Assembly (NCBI RefSeq): GCF_026151205.1
Contig: NC_087077.1
Span: forward strand, 10,903,983-10,967,982
From: Bolinopsis microptera
Taxonomy: Eukaryota > Ctenophora > Tentaculata > Lobata > Bolinopsidae
Direction of reading: 5' to 3'
DNA length: 64,000 bases
Below the pieces are notes generated by a model. The model did not search any database. It had not been told where the DNA came from and saw nothing but the letters and a program-made list of their open reading frames with translations. Positions 30,781 to 43,062 of the stretch are shown one piece after another. Positions within the stretch are counted from its first letter, which is position 1, and every line of letters begins with the position of its first letter. Made by a program: the position numbers and the translations under genes.

Positions 30781-33700
30781 TGGCGGCGCTCCCGCTTTAG
30801 TATCTCAATTAGTTGGACACACCAACTCTGTTAACAGAGTTATACTCGTACCTAACGATGCGGCCCTTATCAGTGTATCTGATGATAGGTTAGTTTAACT
30901 AAATTACATTTTATACGCTAGGGAGATTGTTTGTTTTTTAAAGATTTTGCTGTTTCAAAGCAATTTAAATCATATTTAATTCAGAAAATTGAAATAAGCT
31001 AGATCCAATCTGATTTGAAAGTATTTTAGTAACTGTATATTATTAATATGGCGATATCCTATTTGAACTATTCTAATACACACTGCCATGCAGGACGTTG
31101 AGAGTTTGGATAAAGAGGTCATCGGGAGATTACTGGCCTTCTATCTGTCAAACTCTGGAATGTAAGTCAGCTCTCCTCAATTCCTGTTAAATTCTTATAG
31201 TCAACTCTGAAGATTCCTGTTAAATTCTTAATAGTGTTATAAACTGCTTATAGTGTCATCAAGTACTTTTTATAGATATTAATCGTGTCTTTCATTAAAC
31301 TTCTAATAGAAACTACAGTAATTTTTTTCTGATTTCATTGTTTCGCTTAGAACATTTAACACAAATGTGCCAACTTTTATATTGTCTACAATACGTCAGT
31401 GTGCTTGCATTTTCCTTGTATCACTTATATCATGTTATGTTTCGCAGTGATTGCATATATTATGCATAGTCAGCACAATTACATAATTTGGAGATATTAC
31501 AAGAATGACTAATGAGAAAGAATCATACCATTTTAGATTGAAACACAATGTTATTACTGTAATATTATTACATGTCGAATATCCCGAAATAGCTTCACAT
31601 ATCTAACTATCTAATATCTTGAATTTCTATCAATAGACTGGTATTTTAGGGTGTGTCTCGGCTCTCAAGCAACCTAGTAACCTAGTAACTCTTAAGTAAC
31701 CTAATAACTCGAACTCTCACGTAACCTAGTAACTCTCAAGTAACTTAGTAACCTAGTTTCCTAGTAACCTAGATACCCCGAAATAACGCCATATATCTAA
31801 TATCCTGAGATTCTATTAATAGTCCGGTATTTCAGGGTGTGTCTCCGCGCTGGCAATGGAGAACTTCCACCTCTTCGTGGGTCTCGAATCAGGCAGCATC
31901 AACGTGAGTTACACACTAAACTCACAACTATTATAACCAGCTATTAAACAGTTCAGTAAACCTACAGTTTTCCAAATTATCTGATCACGTTAGTTACGGT
32001 ATTCCAAGAATGCGTGCAATAACCCCGCAAGCTTACACCTGTAATACCATTGACAAACTAACCAATCACGTGATCTCTAAATACCAGTAACATACTCCAA
32101 CACATATCATGAACACTGTGTATTATACTGTTACTATATAGGGAAGTTGTACAAAATACATTCTGGAATGTATACTTTACTATACATAGTACGCAGCGCT
32201 GTCTTTGGCAATGTTGTATTCTAATTTTGTTTGTAACTCTATTGGGGTGGTGTCTTCTGATTGGCTGAAAGTTAGACATGCAATTTGAGGGCATGTAATG
32301 GGGCGGTAATGGGTTTAATTGGGAGGTAATTGTTTAATGGATTGTAATTAGTGAGGTGTGTTGGGTTGAGCATTGAGCAATGAGCGAGTTGAAATTGGTA
32401 AACCAGTCACCATGGTTTTACTGGTTTTACTGGTTTTACTGGTTTTACTGGTTTTACTGGTTTTACTGGTTTTACTGGTTTTACTGGTTTTACTGGTTTT
32501 ACTGGTTTTACTGGTTCCACGTGCTGACTTGTTACCTTTTCAGCATTACAAGATAACAGAGGATTTAAACAGGATTACCCTACTTAGGATCTACAGCTGT
32601 AAGTATTATTTTGTTAATACTATTGTTGTACGTATTGTTGTCAATATTTTTATAGGTATTTTAGTAAGTATTTTAGTAAGTATTTAGGAAGTATTTTAGT
32701 AAATATTTTAGTAAGTATTTTAGTAAGTATTTTTGATAACATCGTTGGACTTATTACTTCGAGTACTGAGTTTTGTTTTAAGTGTTTTAGTTGGTATTAT
32801 TGTGAATAATGGACGTTGTACTAGTGAGTATTGTAGTAAGTATTTTCACGCACCAAGCACCTTCAATATTATACAAATATTATACAAATATGGTATAACG
32901 TGCCAATACAATACATTGTTCAACGTCCTTATAAATACATATAATAACATTGTATGTGCATAATTTGGAGGTAGTGTGTTAACATGTACTCATAGTTTCT
33001 AGTGCTTACCCTGAATACTACTCCAGGTTATAGTGACAATACATGCTATTATATAATGCTATTATGTAACATTATACATACTTAAATAGTATTATTCGGA
33101 TAATTATGGTACATAATATAATTGTGCATTTATAATATAATATCACAATATATTGTCACAACAACACGACTACTCGAGAAGTAGTTTATAATTTGTTACA
33201 CACTCGATTTTACCCACTTTATAATTTGATGGCTAAAAGATGTGTGTACATGTTGATATGTTCCTGTGGTGGAACTAACCACGTACAATCAGCTCAATGG
33301 TTGTTGTCTAATGTTTGTCTGTGTGTCTGTCTGTGTGAACTGTGTGGACTGTGAGAGTGGACTGTGAGAGTGGACTGTGCGAGAGACGGAAAGCTTACTA
33401 CTCGAGTAGATATTTTCTACTCAGATTGTGACTCTGTCATTATTGCAGATATCACACGTGAACCAACCAGTCATGAACCAAGTCAATTAGTGAGTCACTA
33501 ATCAGTGGGAGTTAATGACACCCAATTAGTGATAATTAGTTATAATTAGTAATAATCTCATTTCAGCTCATCAGTTGAGAGTATCAGATCTGATCTACGA
33601 TTCTACTCGAGATTGGCTGCTTTCAGTTGGAAAGGATAAGACTTTTCATTGGTACACTGGTAAGTTGTAATTTAGAGATAGCATCACATGTGTAATTTAG

Positions 33701-36700
33701 AGATAGCATCACTATTAGATATACCTACTGTAAATAATGTGAATTACTTAGTCTTGTTCAGTTATGAAATCATTGGCTAAGTATATACATAATTTAAAGC
33801 ATATAATCACAAATTAACAACTCCAATTTCTAAAACTTAGTCCAATAATTATGTTATTCAATAAATTAATCCAGTGGCATTAAATAAGCCACCTAGAAAG
33901 TTAGTAATTTATCACAATATTACAATTACAAGTAACCGAAGAGCTGTAAATTTTAAAACACCAACTTACAAATGATTTCGTGGAAAGTGTTCGGAGATTA
34001 ACTTTTCAGAGCACTTAGATAACACAGCCTAGTAAGCTAATCAATAAGCTAAAATTATCACTTTATAAAATAACGATATAAATAATATTAGAACGTAAGC
34101 TTTTACACCATTTTATTTCGCATAAAATTCATAGTATCTCATTACATTCTTGGCATCGGTTTAACTAAAAGGTTGGGACAGAAACGGTTCAAGTTTAGTT
34201 GTTGTAAGATAGCGAAAAGAGAGAGAAATGTGTAACATCAGGGTTTGAGACGACTCCTAAAGGACACATGAATAAATGAATACAAGATGCACCCCTTTCA
34301 ATGTGGCTGTATCACCTATAATATCTAGATAAGCTGAGTTTACACCGTCATATTCAGTTACCATGTACAATGTACATTGTACATTGTAAAATATAAACAT
34401 TACATAACCTTACACCTACACACCTAGTGTAATGTACCAGTGTAGTACACATCCACCTTATCTCTTCTTCAGCTAGTACCCATCTTCTCACACTTCTTAT
34501 CTCTTAATGTTGTACTTCATCTTATCTCCTCTCTTTAGCAGGTATCTAGCTAATATAAATATCGTGGCGTTGTACTTTTACGTGTACACTGCACAATAAA
34601 ACAGCGATTTACTGCGGATTTTTGGAGAAAGGAATTGAAAAAGCGGGGTTTGTGGTAAATCAGGTCACAGAAAATCGAGGTTTTACTGTACTTAGGTTAG
34701 CTCAGACAATTCTCCTGATGAATTTTTACATGCTATTACAGGGAGGCCAAAATTAAATTTAAATATTCAAACGCTAAAAATCATTTGATCAGGTAAGATA
34801 CCCTATACCTCTTCCTGTTAAACACAGCTCAAGTCAGACTCCAGTGTAGTTATTTCTGGCCCACCTTTCACGTATAACTAGATATTAAGCCCCTCCGGCC
34901 TCCATTGCATTGTGACATTATATTGGGTTGGTAGTGGTACGAAAACTGTAAGCCTTATGGCCTTATAGTATAAGGTAAATCAGGGTTAAAACAGCAGTTC
35001 CATGACCACTTTTGGATTACATACTCTACATTGTACAGTATGTAATCCAAAAGTGTTAATCATTTACTTGGGTATTTAATAAATTGACCGACACAGAATT
35101 TAATTACATCATCTAATTGTAAGGATTTGAATTTAACAAGAATTTGAAATATGTTGCGTGTTTACCACAAGGCAGACAAATTTCAAGGTAAGGACATTTA
35201 AACCGTATTTAGTCATGATCGTCGTGAGGACAGCGTCTTTTTGATAAATAAAGAATAACTGCCGACCCAAAGAAGCAGTGCTTAAAGGGAAAAGGTTGAG
35301 GTTTCGCGGTGACCTCAATCTTCTTTTGAAACTGTACGTGAAACGTTGAATTTGGTGGTTTACAGTGGTTTGTACTGTGTGCGTGACGGTCGAGTGACAT
35401 TTTAAACTGCACACTATTTGATTGCTATTTAGCTTAGTTATATAATAATGGCTTGAAAGACGCGTAGTCCCAGACTCTTTAGAGTCATGAGAAACTTTAT
35501 CCTATAATAATATTAATTATTATATAATCACCTCTTTACCCCATCATCCCCAGCTGAAGTATTTTGAAAGCTCCTGCTTAATAAACATTTCCACTTATAT
35601 GTTTTAAACACTCCCCTCCAGGCCATAATTGAAAGTTTGGGAAAATGTGAGCAGTTTTTCGTAATCTTTTGATGCCCATTTGTAAAGCATAGTCTTTTGA
35701 CAAACATTTGGACAAGAATGTAATGAAACTTAATTTAAGACGGTTGCTTTACTTATGCTGCACTCTTGGCAGAGAATGCCGAGTTAGGATATGAAACACC
35801 TGTCAGTCGCTGTTACCGTTTAACCATCAACACGACTACTAGTGCTACATGCCTGAAATAAACTACCTGACTATAGTTCCCATGAACTAGGTAGGTACTT
35901 AGGTTGGTACTTAGGTAGGTACTGAGTACCTCAAACGTCTCCAGACATGAGCTGGGAAATGCGGGGGATTCTATTTAGGTTAATAGCTAAATATAGGCAA
36001 ACCGTCAAATAGTGCAACTGTCGCACATTTCAACGTTCAGCAACGTCCCTACGTATATCATTTCAAATTCCCGTTATCCAAAACCCGTAAAGAAATCCTA
36101 CATACAGTTTACTGTTCAATGTGCACAGTTGTAACTCCTGGTACATGGCTGTTAGCCAGAGTTTTAAAAATATTGGCACCTTCTTCGTCAATTCCTTTGC
36201 AACTGTATAACAACGATACACGACATGGTACATTAGTGAATTATTCCATTTGAATGTGTGATCTACGTCAAACGAAAGAGGGTTATTAAGTGGGAATATT
36301 GAAGTTATTTAGTCTATCAAGTAGTCCTCTGACGTTAAACTTTAACAAGGTCGGGTTCATTCAATGCTAGGTCGTTGGGCACTATGTTAAACATTACGCA
36401 TACCATAATTAAAATAACTTAGTAGATTCAAAACATAACTTTGAATACCACTACAAAGTGAACATACTTTAAACGCATTCTATAAACACAGGAAATATGT
36501 TATATAATTTGCTAACAAACTATTTGTTTCAGGAGAGACAGGGAGGCGACTAGGAAGCTATGTGGCAGGAGCCTGGTGTCTGTGTCTCGCCTTCGACCGT
36601 ATCAGTAACTTTGCTTTTATTGGGGACTACGGTGGTGGTATTCATATGGTGAAGTTGGAGGAGGGGGAGGAGTTTAAGTTCGTTACAACCCTTAAAGGAC

Positions 36701-39670
36701 ACGCTGGTTTGTGATTTACAGTGACGTGTTAGTTTATGTTGTAAAGTGGTACTTCCACTGTTTCATTAAGTTATTAAATATTACATTTCATGTTATAACA
36801 TATTTAAGTTATGGACATAACTTGAATATTTAATTTATGCGGTAGATTTAAGGCTACTCAACAAATTTTCTTGTGTTATATCTTTAACTCTAGGAGCTTA
36901 GAAATTATTATTGCTCACTTAAGATCAGAGGCATGACTACAGGTTTCGTTTCCATTAAAATAATCTGTGCTAAATTTGTGTGTACCCTCAGGTTCAATCA
37001 GATCTCTTACTTGGGACGAAGAAAAACAGATTTTAATAAGTTGCAGCGCAGACAAGAGTATATTTATTTGGGAAATAGGAGAGGGAAAGGGAAATGCTAT
37101 CCAACTCAACTGTCACAGGTACGGTTATTTCTTCATTAACATTTCAGTTAACATCAAAGGTATGGATTTTGTTTTCAGTTTTAACATTATTGGAATTTAT
37201 GTGCATAATATGCAAAAGCATCCTGATATTATCATGATACTAATTGATTGGTAAAGCTGCATTTAGTTTAAAAGAAGGTGTTAATAAGAGAAGAAAAACA
37301 GTGCTTTCTTAAAAGAGTTTTAAAGGGCATGTTTAACCATGCCTTACAGTAGAGGAGAGGATTCAGTCTGATAAATTTACTCTCATATTTCAAGTTTGTT
37401 TCAATTGAGTCATAGCTCTGTGTTATGCAAAAATTAAGGCAGCTGTCAATTTTTACAGTTGTTCTGGCATGCATAGCGAATGAAATTACTGTCTATTATA
37501 TGGCATAATACCAGAATGTCCGCCATGTTTTATATCTAGCTTCTAGGTGCCTATTAGAGCTGTCAAAATTGCTTTTGCGGGACAATCTATAATTGTGTCA
37601 GTATTTATGGACCAAAATACTTTTCTATTTCTAGTCTGATAATTGCAAGTCAGTAAATTAAGACATGTTAACTAATTTTGCAGTGCATTTTAATAGTATT
37701 TGGTGTCTAGCATTTTCATGCTTGTAATTCGACTAGTAAATCTGGAGAGAACCAGGAAGGTTTCTACTTTATATCTGTATTGTACGGTGGCGCGAAACGA
37801 CATATCGAATTTGTCTGTAGAAATGGGATACGTCCTGGCGCAAAATTTGTGCCGCGCAATTTCAATTATTGCGTGCGCATTGTACTCTTTCAAAAACAAA
37901 GATCGCAGTTCTCGTGATTTGAATCATCAATTTCAGAAGGTGTTACAGGAAAGCATTTGATGTCATTCTTGCCCTAAATTATTCAAAACAATAGTTTAAC
38001 TTCCTGTTCTGTGGCCGGTCATAGAAATTTGTCACTTGTGGCGAGGAACAGAACAGTTCGGGTGGATGACGAAATTGTAATCTACGTTTGCCTCTTTACG
38101 TCATTGTAAACTGTGCAACTTCCAATTCCATTCCTTAAAATTTTGGACTTTATGCAATTTTGTAAGAAAATTTCATGGCGTTTGGAAGGAACCTCTCAAA
38201 TTCAAAATTCGTATGAACACAATTTCATTCCGTCAACATTGAAAATAGTCGGGCCCTAGAAATTGTAGGATATCACTTTAGATTTGAGACAACATTCTAT
38301 TATGATTTATGACAGTCTCTCAACTGTTTTGAATAGGTCAACCTTCACAATGTGTGTAGCACAGGTATTCCATTCATCGTTTAAAGCCTGTGGGCATTTC
38401 AAGGACATTTAATAACTTTTCCCATTTACTAGGGAGAGAGTTAACGACATAGCATATTGTGCACCGAGCAGATTATTGTTCAGTTTTGGTGTGGACAAGA
38501 AGATGACTGTGTGGAATCTGAGAACTGAAAGGAAACCGGTAATTGTTCTTCTACTTTGTTTCAAAATTGTCATGAATCATGATCATTCTAGAACAGCTGA
38601 TGACTGCAACATACAGTGTGGGTATTAATAAATTCCAAACCATTTATTTAAACTTCAACTCCAAGTTTTTTAAGGTTTAACTAAACTTTATTTAAATTTC
38701 AGTTTGCATTATGGCAAGAGAGTAACGAATGTCAGGAATGTAAACTACCATTCTTCTGGAATGTCCAGAGACTCTGGCAGGAGAAGAATGTCATGTTCAA
38801 ACGGCAGGTAGACAATTTTAACACTAATTTCAAAACAAACAAAACAAGAAATAGTCTCTTTTATTGTTTTCCGGTCCGTCACAACTGTTAACCGCGACCA
38901 TCCGTAGATCCCTAAGGTTTGTCAAAATTAATTTAAAAAACTGTAAATTTTAGCATCACTGTAGACGGTGTGGTAGGGCGGTGTGTGGGGAATGTTCCCC
39001 AAACGAGTCCATTCTGCCGAGTTATGGGTTCGAGTATCCTGTAAGAGTATGCAAACTATGCTATCAGGATATTTCTGAAGAAGAGTAAGTTTGTTTATTG
39101 TTATTTTGTTAAATTTGGTAATCTGGGGGGAATCGCCCACGTTCGAGATTCATCTCAGAAATGTTACTGTCTGAATATGACCAGTTTATTTAAAATGTTG
39201 ACATAAACTTTTAAAGCTAACGTAATTTTGGGTATCTTTTGTCGGGAATCTGTTGAAATTTGGACGTCATCCAATTTTATGTTGATGATCTCCCAATACT
39301 CCCATCAAATAAAATAGAAATTAGTTTAGTGCTTCCTGAAACTGCTATCAATTTAGTATTCTTGTAGAAAGTCACTGAGTATGAAAGTAAAATATAATTA
39401 ATCAGGTTACGCAGTAGCACTCTGACCCACAACATTCTTATCGAGCCTACTTGTGTTGATTTCGACTACTCCAAGAAACTCATGGCTGTGGGAGCTTCTG
39501 ATAATGTCATCCGGGTTTGAAGTTATCTTTTTTTACAGTATTACCATGTTGCTTATTATTTCAACCTTGATTTAGCGAAATTGAAGGTAAGTAAACGCTT
39601 GTCCAATCATTTTTATAATCCGTTGTACAACCTTTTATTCCAGTTATACGATGTGGCTGCCTGTCTCTGA
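30773..39670 (+). CDS. WDFY2: WDFY1/2-like WD40-FYVE protein, 12 exons
   Basis: Exons: 30773-30888, 31094-31161, 31836-31903, 32544-32598, 33567-33659, 36533-36706, 36992-37118, 38433-38538, 38703-38807, 38954-39084, 39406-39514, 39644-39670. All junctions are GT-AG and all phases agree; 1179 bp gives 392 residues, close to the ~400 of WDFY1/2. WD40 repeats run from GHTNSVNRVIL to KKMTVWNLRTERK. A FYVE zinc finger (CQECKLPFFW ... KRQHHCRRCGRAVCGEC ... VRVCKLC, about residues 279-340) is inserted before the last WD repeat (VDFDYSKKLMAVGASDNVIR), the arrangement specific to this family. The RxHHCRxCG motif binds phosphatidylinositol 3-phosphate, so the protein should sit on early endosomes. WDFY1 and WDFY2 cannot be separated by eye. 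Confidence 0.96.
31590..31850 (+). repeat. Duplicated intron/acceptor segment before WDFY exon 3
   Basis: About 60 bases ending TATTTNAGGGTGTGTCTCNG occur at about 31605-31672 and again at 31790-31850. The second is the true exon 3 acceptor (exon starts 31836). Between them lie many GTAACCTAGTAAC words. The first copy is a decoy acceptor followed by 14 exon-like bases. Confidence 0.8.
32414..32516 (+). repeat. Nonamer array (GGTTTTACT), 11 units
   Basis: Eleven perfect tandem units, ending 27 bases before the first base of WDFY exon 4, within intron 3. It makes a long T-rich tract just upstream of that acceptor. Confidence 0.97.
34593..34689. mobile_element. Short pogo/Tigger-like MITE in WDFY intron 5
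   Basis: Imperfect terminal inverted repeats: CAATAAAACAGCGATTTA at the left and CGAGGTTTTACTG at the right, about 97 bp apart, with AAGCGGGGTTTGTGGTAAATC between. CAGTAAAACCTCGATTT-type ends are typical of pogo-like elements. No coding capacity. Confidence 0.5.
35007..35055. repeat. Perfect 19-bp-stem hairpin in WDFY intron 5
   Basis: CACTTTTGGATTACATACT (35007-35025), an 11-base loop, then its exact complement (35037-35055). It may be the remains of a MITE or an intronic RNA hairpin. Confidence 0.85.
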
Positions 39671-39857
39671 GAACCAAGAATCTATGAGGAGATCTGAACC
39701 TCTTGTACTGTCCTGAAATACCTCAACTTCCTACAGATATTCCCAAGAATCATATAATTGTGGAATGTGAACTACGATCATGCCAAAGGACACTGATAAG
39801 CTGCCAAATCCCGTCATCCTATATCATAAAAAATATGTAATTTTGAACTCACTTCAA

Positions 39858-39863
39858 AATAAA
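39858..39863 (+). terminator. Likely poly(A) signal of the WDFY gene
   Basis: AATAAA, 188 bases after the stop. Confidence 0.6.
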
Positions 39864-40472
39864 ATTTTTGTGTTCGTGTTTTTTTGTTTATGTGTGATTT
39901 ATTATTTACAAAGATTGAAGTCCTGGAGACTGAATGGAAATTGGAATCGACGATGGTTCGAAAGTTTTGAGTTATGATTGTAAATGTAAACTCATTTTTA
40001 TTGTTAATTTTATTCTTGTACCTATGATAAAATGATAGCTTTTGGTTTATTCCGAGAATAGAAAGATGTTGTTGCAGTTGAACCTCGCCAATTATTATAC
40101 GGTTCGTGGTATAACAGATTCTCGTTCTACTTAATGCAAGCTCTGTCCTCTTCGTACTCGCTGAACTGTGAAATTGTGGTGATCATTGAACGTTATCTCC
40201 AGCTGTAGAGCAGAATAGCCCCGCTACTAGTACTACGTAATAATAGTGCAAAGTGTGACCATGGATGGCCTTGACACTTGATAGTGCTTTTATATGGCCG
40301 AAGACCGCAAACAGAATTGAAGGCTCGAACCCAGCACTAATATTGAGAATTCTGTTACTATATGGAGATAAGATATGAATCTTAATCATAGTCACGTTAA
40401 TAAAATATCAAGTTTGTTTGAGTATTAAATGATAATTCTAATTGAAGCTGTTTGTTTCTTTTTTGTTAATAT
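39864..40472. other. Intergenic stretch
   Basis: No gene or repeat recognised. Confidence 0.4.
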
Positions 40473-40483
40473 GGGGTCGTTCA

Positions 40484-40595
40484 TTTGACCATTGTTAATG
40501 GTCTGGCCCGGCGCGCGCTACTTCGTAGCACTTGCCGTCGAGAAGAAAGCGGCGCGCGCTACTTCGAAGAAATTTAGACGAGTAACATCCGTCAA
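40484..40595 (+). mobile_element. Short hAT-like MITE nested in the left arm
   Basis: Begins TTTGACCATTGTTAATGGTC, ends CATCCGTCAA and is flanked by the 8-bp duplication GTCGTTCA (40476-40483 and 40596-40603). Removing it restores the outer repeat GTCGTTCATATGTTACG. Rich in GCGCGCTACTTCG. Confidence 0.8.
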
Positions 40596-40905
40596 GTCGT
40601 TCATATGTTACGTAATCAATATTTTAGCAATTTTTACCCCCTCCCCTCCATAATCAACCGTAATCAAGACTCAACCCCCCAATATTACGTAATCATGGCC
40701 TGACCCCCCCCCCCCCCCCCTTGACTTTTTTCCCTAGAAAACACTTATCTCTACGTTTCAAGCTACCCCGATCATGCTATCATGATGATATCCGGCCAAG
40801 CCAAGCTACTTCTAAACTACTTACTATTATAGCTGGATATTCGATCAATTTCTAAATTTTATCACTATCAGAGTGAAATTGAGTGGAATTTGAACTAAAA
40901 TATTG

Positions 40906-40999
40906 TTGACGGACGTTACTCGTCTAAATTTCTTCGAAGTAGCGCGATGGCAAGTGCTGCGAAGTAGCGCGCGCCGGCCTGATCATTAACAATGGTCAA
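40906..40999 (-). mobile_element. Short hAT-like MITE, second copy, inverted
   Basis: Reverse complement of the 40484 element (TTGACGGACGTTACTCGTCT ... AACAATGGTCAA), flanked by the 8-bp duplication AAATATTG (40898-40905 and 41000-41007). Confidence 0.8.
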
Positions 41000-41156
41000 A
41001 AATATTGTCAAATTGTTATTATTCTACAGGGTAAAAAAGACAATTTTGATTACGTAATCAACGACCAAACCCCCCCCCCCCCCCCCCCCCGTAATCAACC
41101 GTAAGCATTTGGAAACCCCCACGACTGATTACGTAATATGTGAACGACCCGGCCCT

Positions 41157-41456
41157 ATAGAGTATAGCTCTAAAAATTGTCGGTTAGCCATTCATTTAGG
41201 TAGTGCACCATCGACAGTGAGCCGCGCGTGCCGACGCGACTGTAGCGACATGTACGATGTAGGATGATTTTTTAATTTCGGCCAGCACAACTTTCTTCAA
41301 ACAAATGCACATTGAGTAACCTTCCCTCAATCCAATTTCAACAAAAATTGGTATGCTTACTGATAGACTTATATTATGTATTACAAGGAAGCTGTCTGCT
41401 GTCCGAAAAATTTGAGGCATATCCAATTATCAAACATTATATTACTATAATAGCTT
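41157..41456. other. Short intergenic stretch
   Basis: Nothing recognised apart from a GC-rich patch near 41215-41250. Confidence 0.35.
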
Positions 41457-43062
41457 GATTCACGATGTCAATCCTTCGCAGCTCGGTGAGGCACAGTGGT
41501 GCATCTCGCCGATCTACCGAAGGTTGCGAGAAGCATTATTTGATGCGCGCGCGACCCAGTAGTGCATCGCGCTACAATATAATAGCTCAAAGCAACGTCT
41601 TTTGCCTCATTTTCATTTGCATTACCAATTACTATATTTTATGTCAACTCGGACATCCGTCATCCACCAAATTTTTCAAACACTTTTGACAGTCCGATTT
41701 TCACATAGCCATGTGCCTACGCGTACTGCGTAACGCGCTTGTTTCACAAGCGACCTCCGGCGGTCGCGCGCTACTGCAAGCGAGAGGGCTCTGGTTAGAG
41801 CAAAGTCCGATTGGAAGGTCTTTACGAATTTTCAGCATGACTCCATATCAGGAATTTGAGATGCAAGATGTAACAGAATTGATTTACGATGTCAATCCTT
41901 CGCAGCTCGGTAAGGCACAATGGTGCATTTCGCCGATCTACCGAAGGTTGCGAGAAGAATTATTTGATGCGCGGCGTGATCCAGTAAGTAATGCATTGCG
42001 CTACAATAACAAAATAATACGACCGCGACAAAAATTAACGAATTTCGTCAAATAACGCGACTTTTACAATTTACATGACGATGTCAATTCATCGCAGCTC
42101 GGCGAGGCCAGATCTAGCGTGTAGCGAGGCTGCGAGTTGATTGACGATGTCAATCCGTCGAGATCGTTGCTCTGCGAAGCAGAGCAACGATCGTCGTCGA
42201 CTAGCAAGAATGCTAGTTTGCGCGGCGCGTCGAAGCGGCGAAGTCCTCCAAGGCTGCGAGAAGCATAATTGAGTGCGCGGCCCATGCAGTAACGCATCGC
42301 GTTACAACTTTTACACTTACTGAAGCTCGAAAAGCCGCGCATCATCAAATATGGCACCTTTACTGGGCCGCGTTCAGCCTGTCATTCCGCCGAATCTCTA
42401 ATATTCGCGTTCGGAGCTATATGTTTATGAACATAACAGCCTAAGGTCCCCAAGTAAATGACACCTTTACTGGGCCGCGCTCAGCCTGTCATTCCGCATA
42501 ATCTCTATTCTATATGTTAATGAACATAATAGCCTGGGGTCTTCAGGTAAATGGCACCTAGGCGAAATTCATCAATTATTCCAAATTGAAAATCCGATAA
42601 GCAAGTTTATTTTGTTGTGCACTTCTTATATACTACTAATTCATTGTAGGTTACTGGTTAACTTGTAGGTTTATAACGTAGTACCAAGACGCGCGCCGAG
42701 TTGGACAACAAATATTTTACGACATACGAGTATCACCCGTTAAATAAAAGGTTAACATGATCCTATTTTAGAAATTTGAGGTATAGTTTGATTCACGATG
42801 TCAATCCTTTGCATCTCGCCGATCTGCATAAGTAGTTGCGAGAAGCATTATTGGATGCGCGCGTGACCCAGTAGTGCATCGCGCTACAAAGGTATAGTAT
42901 AAAGATTTAAATTATAGATTTGTGCACATTATGCTTTAATACTTTAAATACAAAATACTTACCATACAAATCAAAAAATAAAGTTTACAAGTGTACACAG
43001 AACGGTCCAAATCTAATCGCCACCTGTTGATTCACGAATCACGATGTCAATCCTTCGCAGCT
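41457..43062 (+). repeat. GC-rich interspersed repeat family, five copies
   Basis: The unit reads GATTCACGATGTCAATCCTT, then CGCAGCTCGG, GAGGCACAGTGGTGCAT, CGCCGATCTACCGAAGGTTG, CGAGAAGCATTATTTGATGC, a GCGCG block and AGTGCATCGCGCTACAA. Copies: about 41457-41578, 41880-42006, 42079-42306 (rearranged), 42788-42890 and a fragment at 43029-43062. The 114-codon frame at 41711-42055 is built partly from copy 2. No transposase or tRNA-like head is recognisable. Confidence 0.75.
42352..42560 (+). repeat. ~114-bp tandem duplication
   Basis: CACCTTTACTGGGCCGCG and CAGCCTGTCATTCCGC, then ATGAACATAA and AGCCT, occur twice in tandem (from about 42353 and 42467). An inverted related piece lies at about 43496-43560 (ATGTTCATAAACATA, GGCGGAATGACAGG). 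Confidence 0.7.

Larger units (their letters stand above)
40473..41156. mobile_element. MITE with outer inverted repeats and two nested MITEs
   Basis: The outer ends read GGGTCGTTCA (40474-40483) and TGAACGACCC (41141-41150); inside them are TATGTTACGTAATC and GATTACGTAATATG. Both arms carry long C-runs (40706-40720, 41073-41090). Within it sit two copies of a shorter element, at 40484-40595 and 40906-40999. No coding frame. The target duplication of the outer element is unclear. Confidence 0.75.

Noticed and set aside
32373-32687. 104-codon frame with a long VLLVLL hydrophobic stretch
   Set aside because: Translation of the (GGTTTTACT)n array in WDFY intron 3; the true exon 4 lies inside it in the correct frame.
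37690-37960. Opposite-strand frames of 69 and 86 codons in WDFY intron 7
   Set aside because: No domain or splice context; the region looks like decayed intronic repeat.
41711-42055. 114-codon plus-strand frame
   Set aside because: Its C-terminal half is the GC-rich repeat unit that recurs four more times nearby; no domain recognised.
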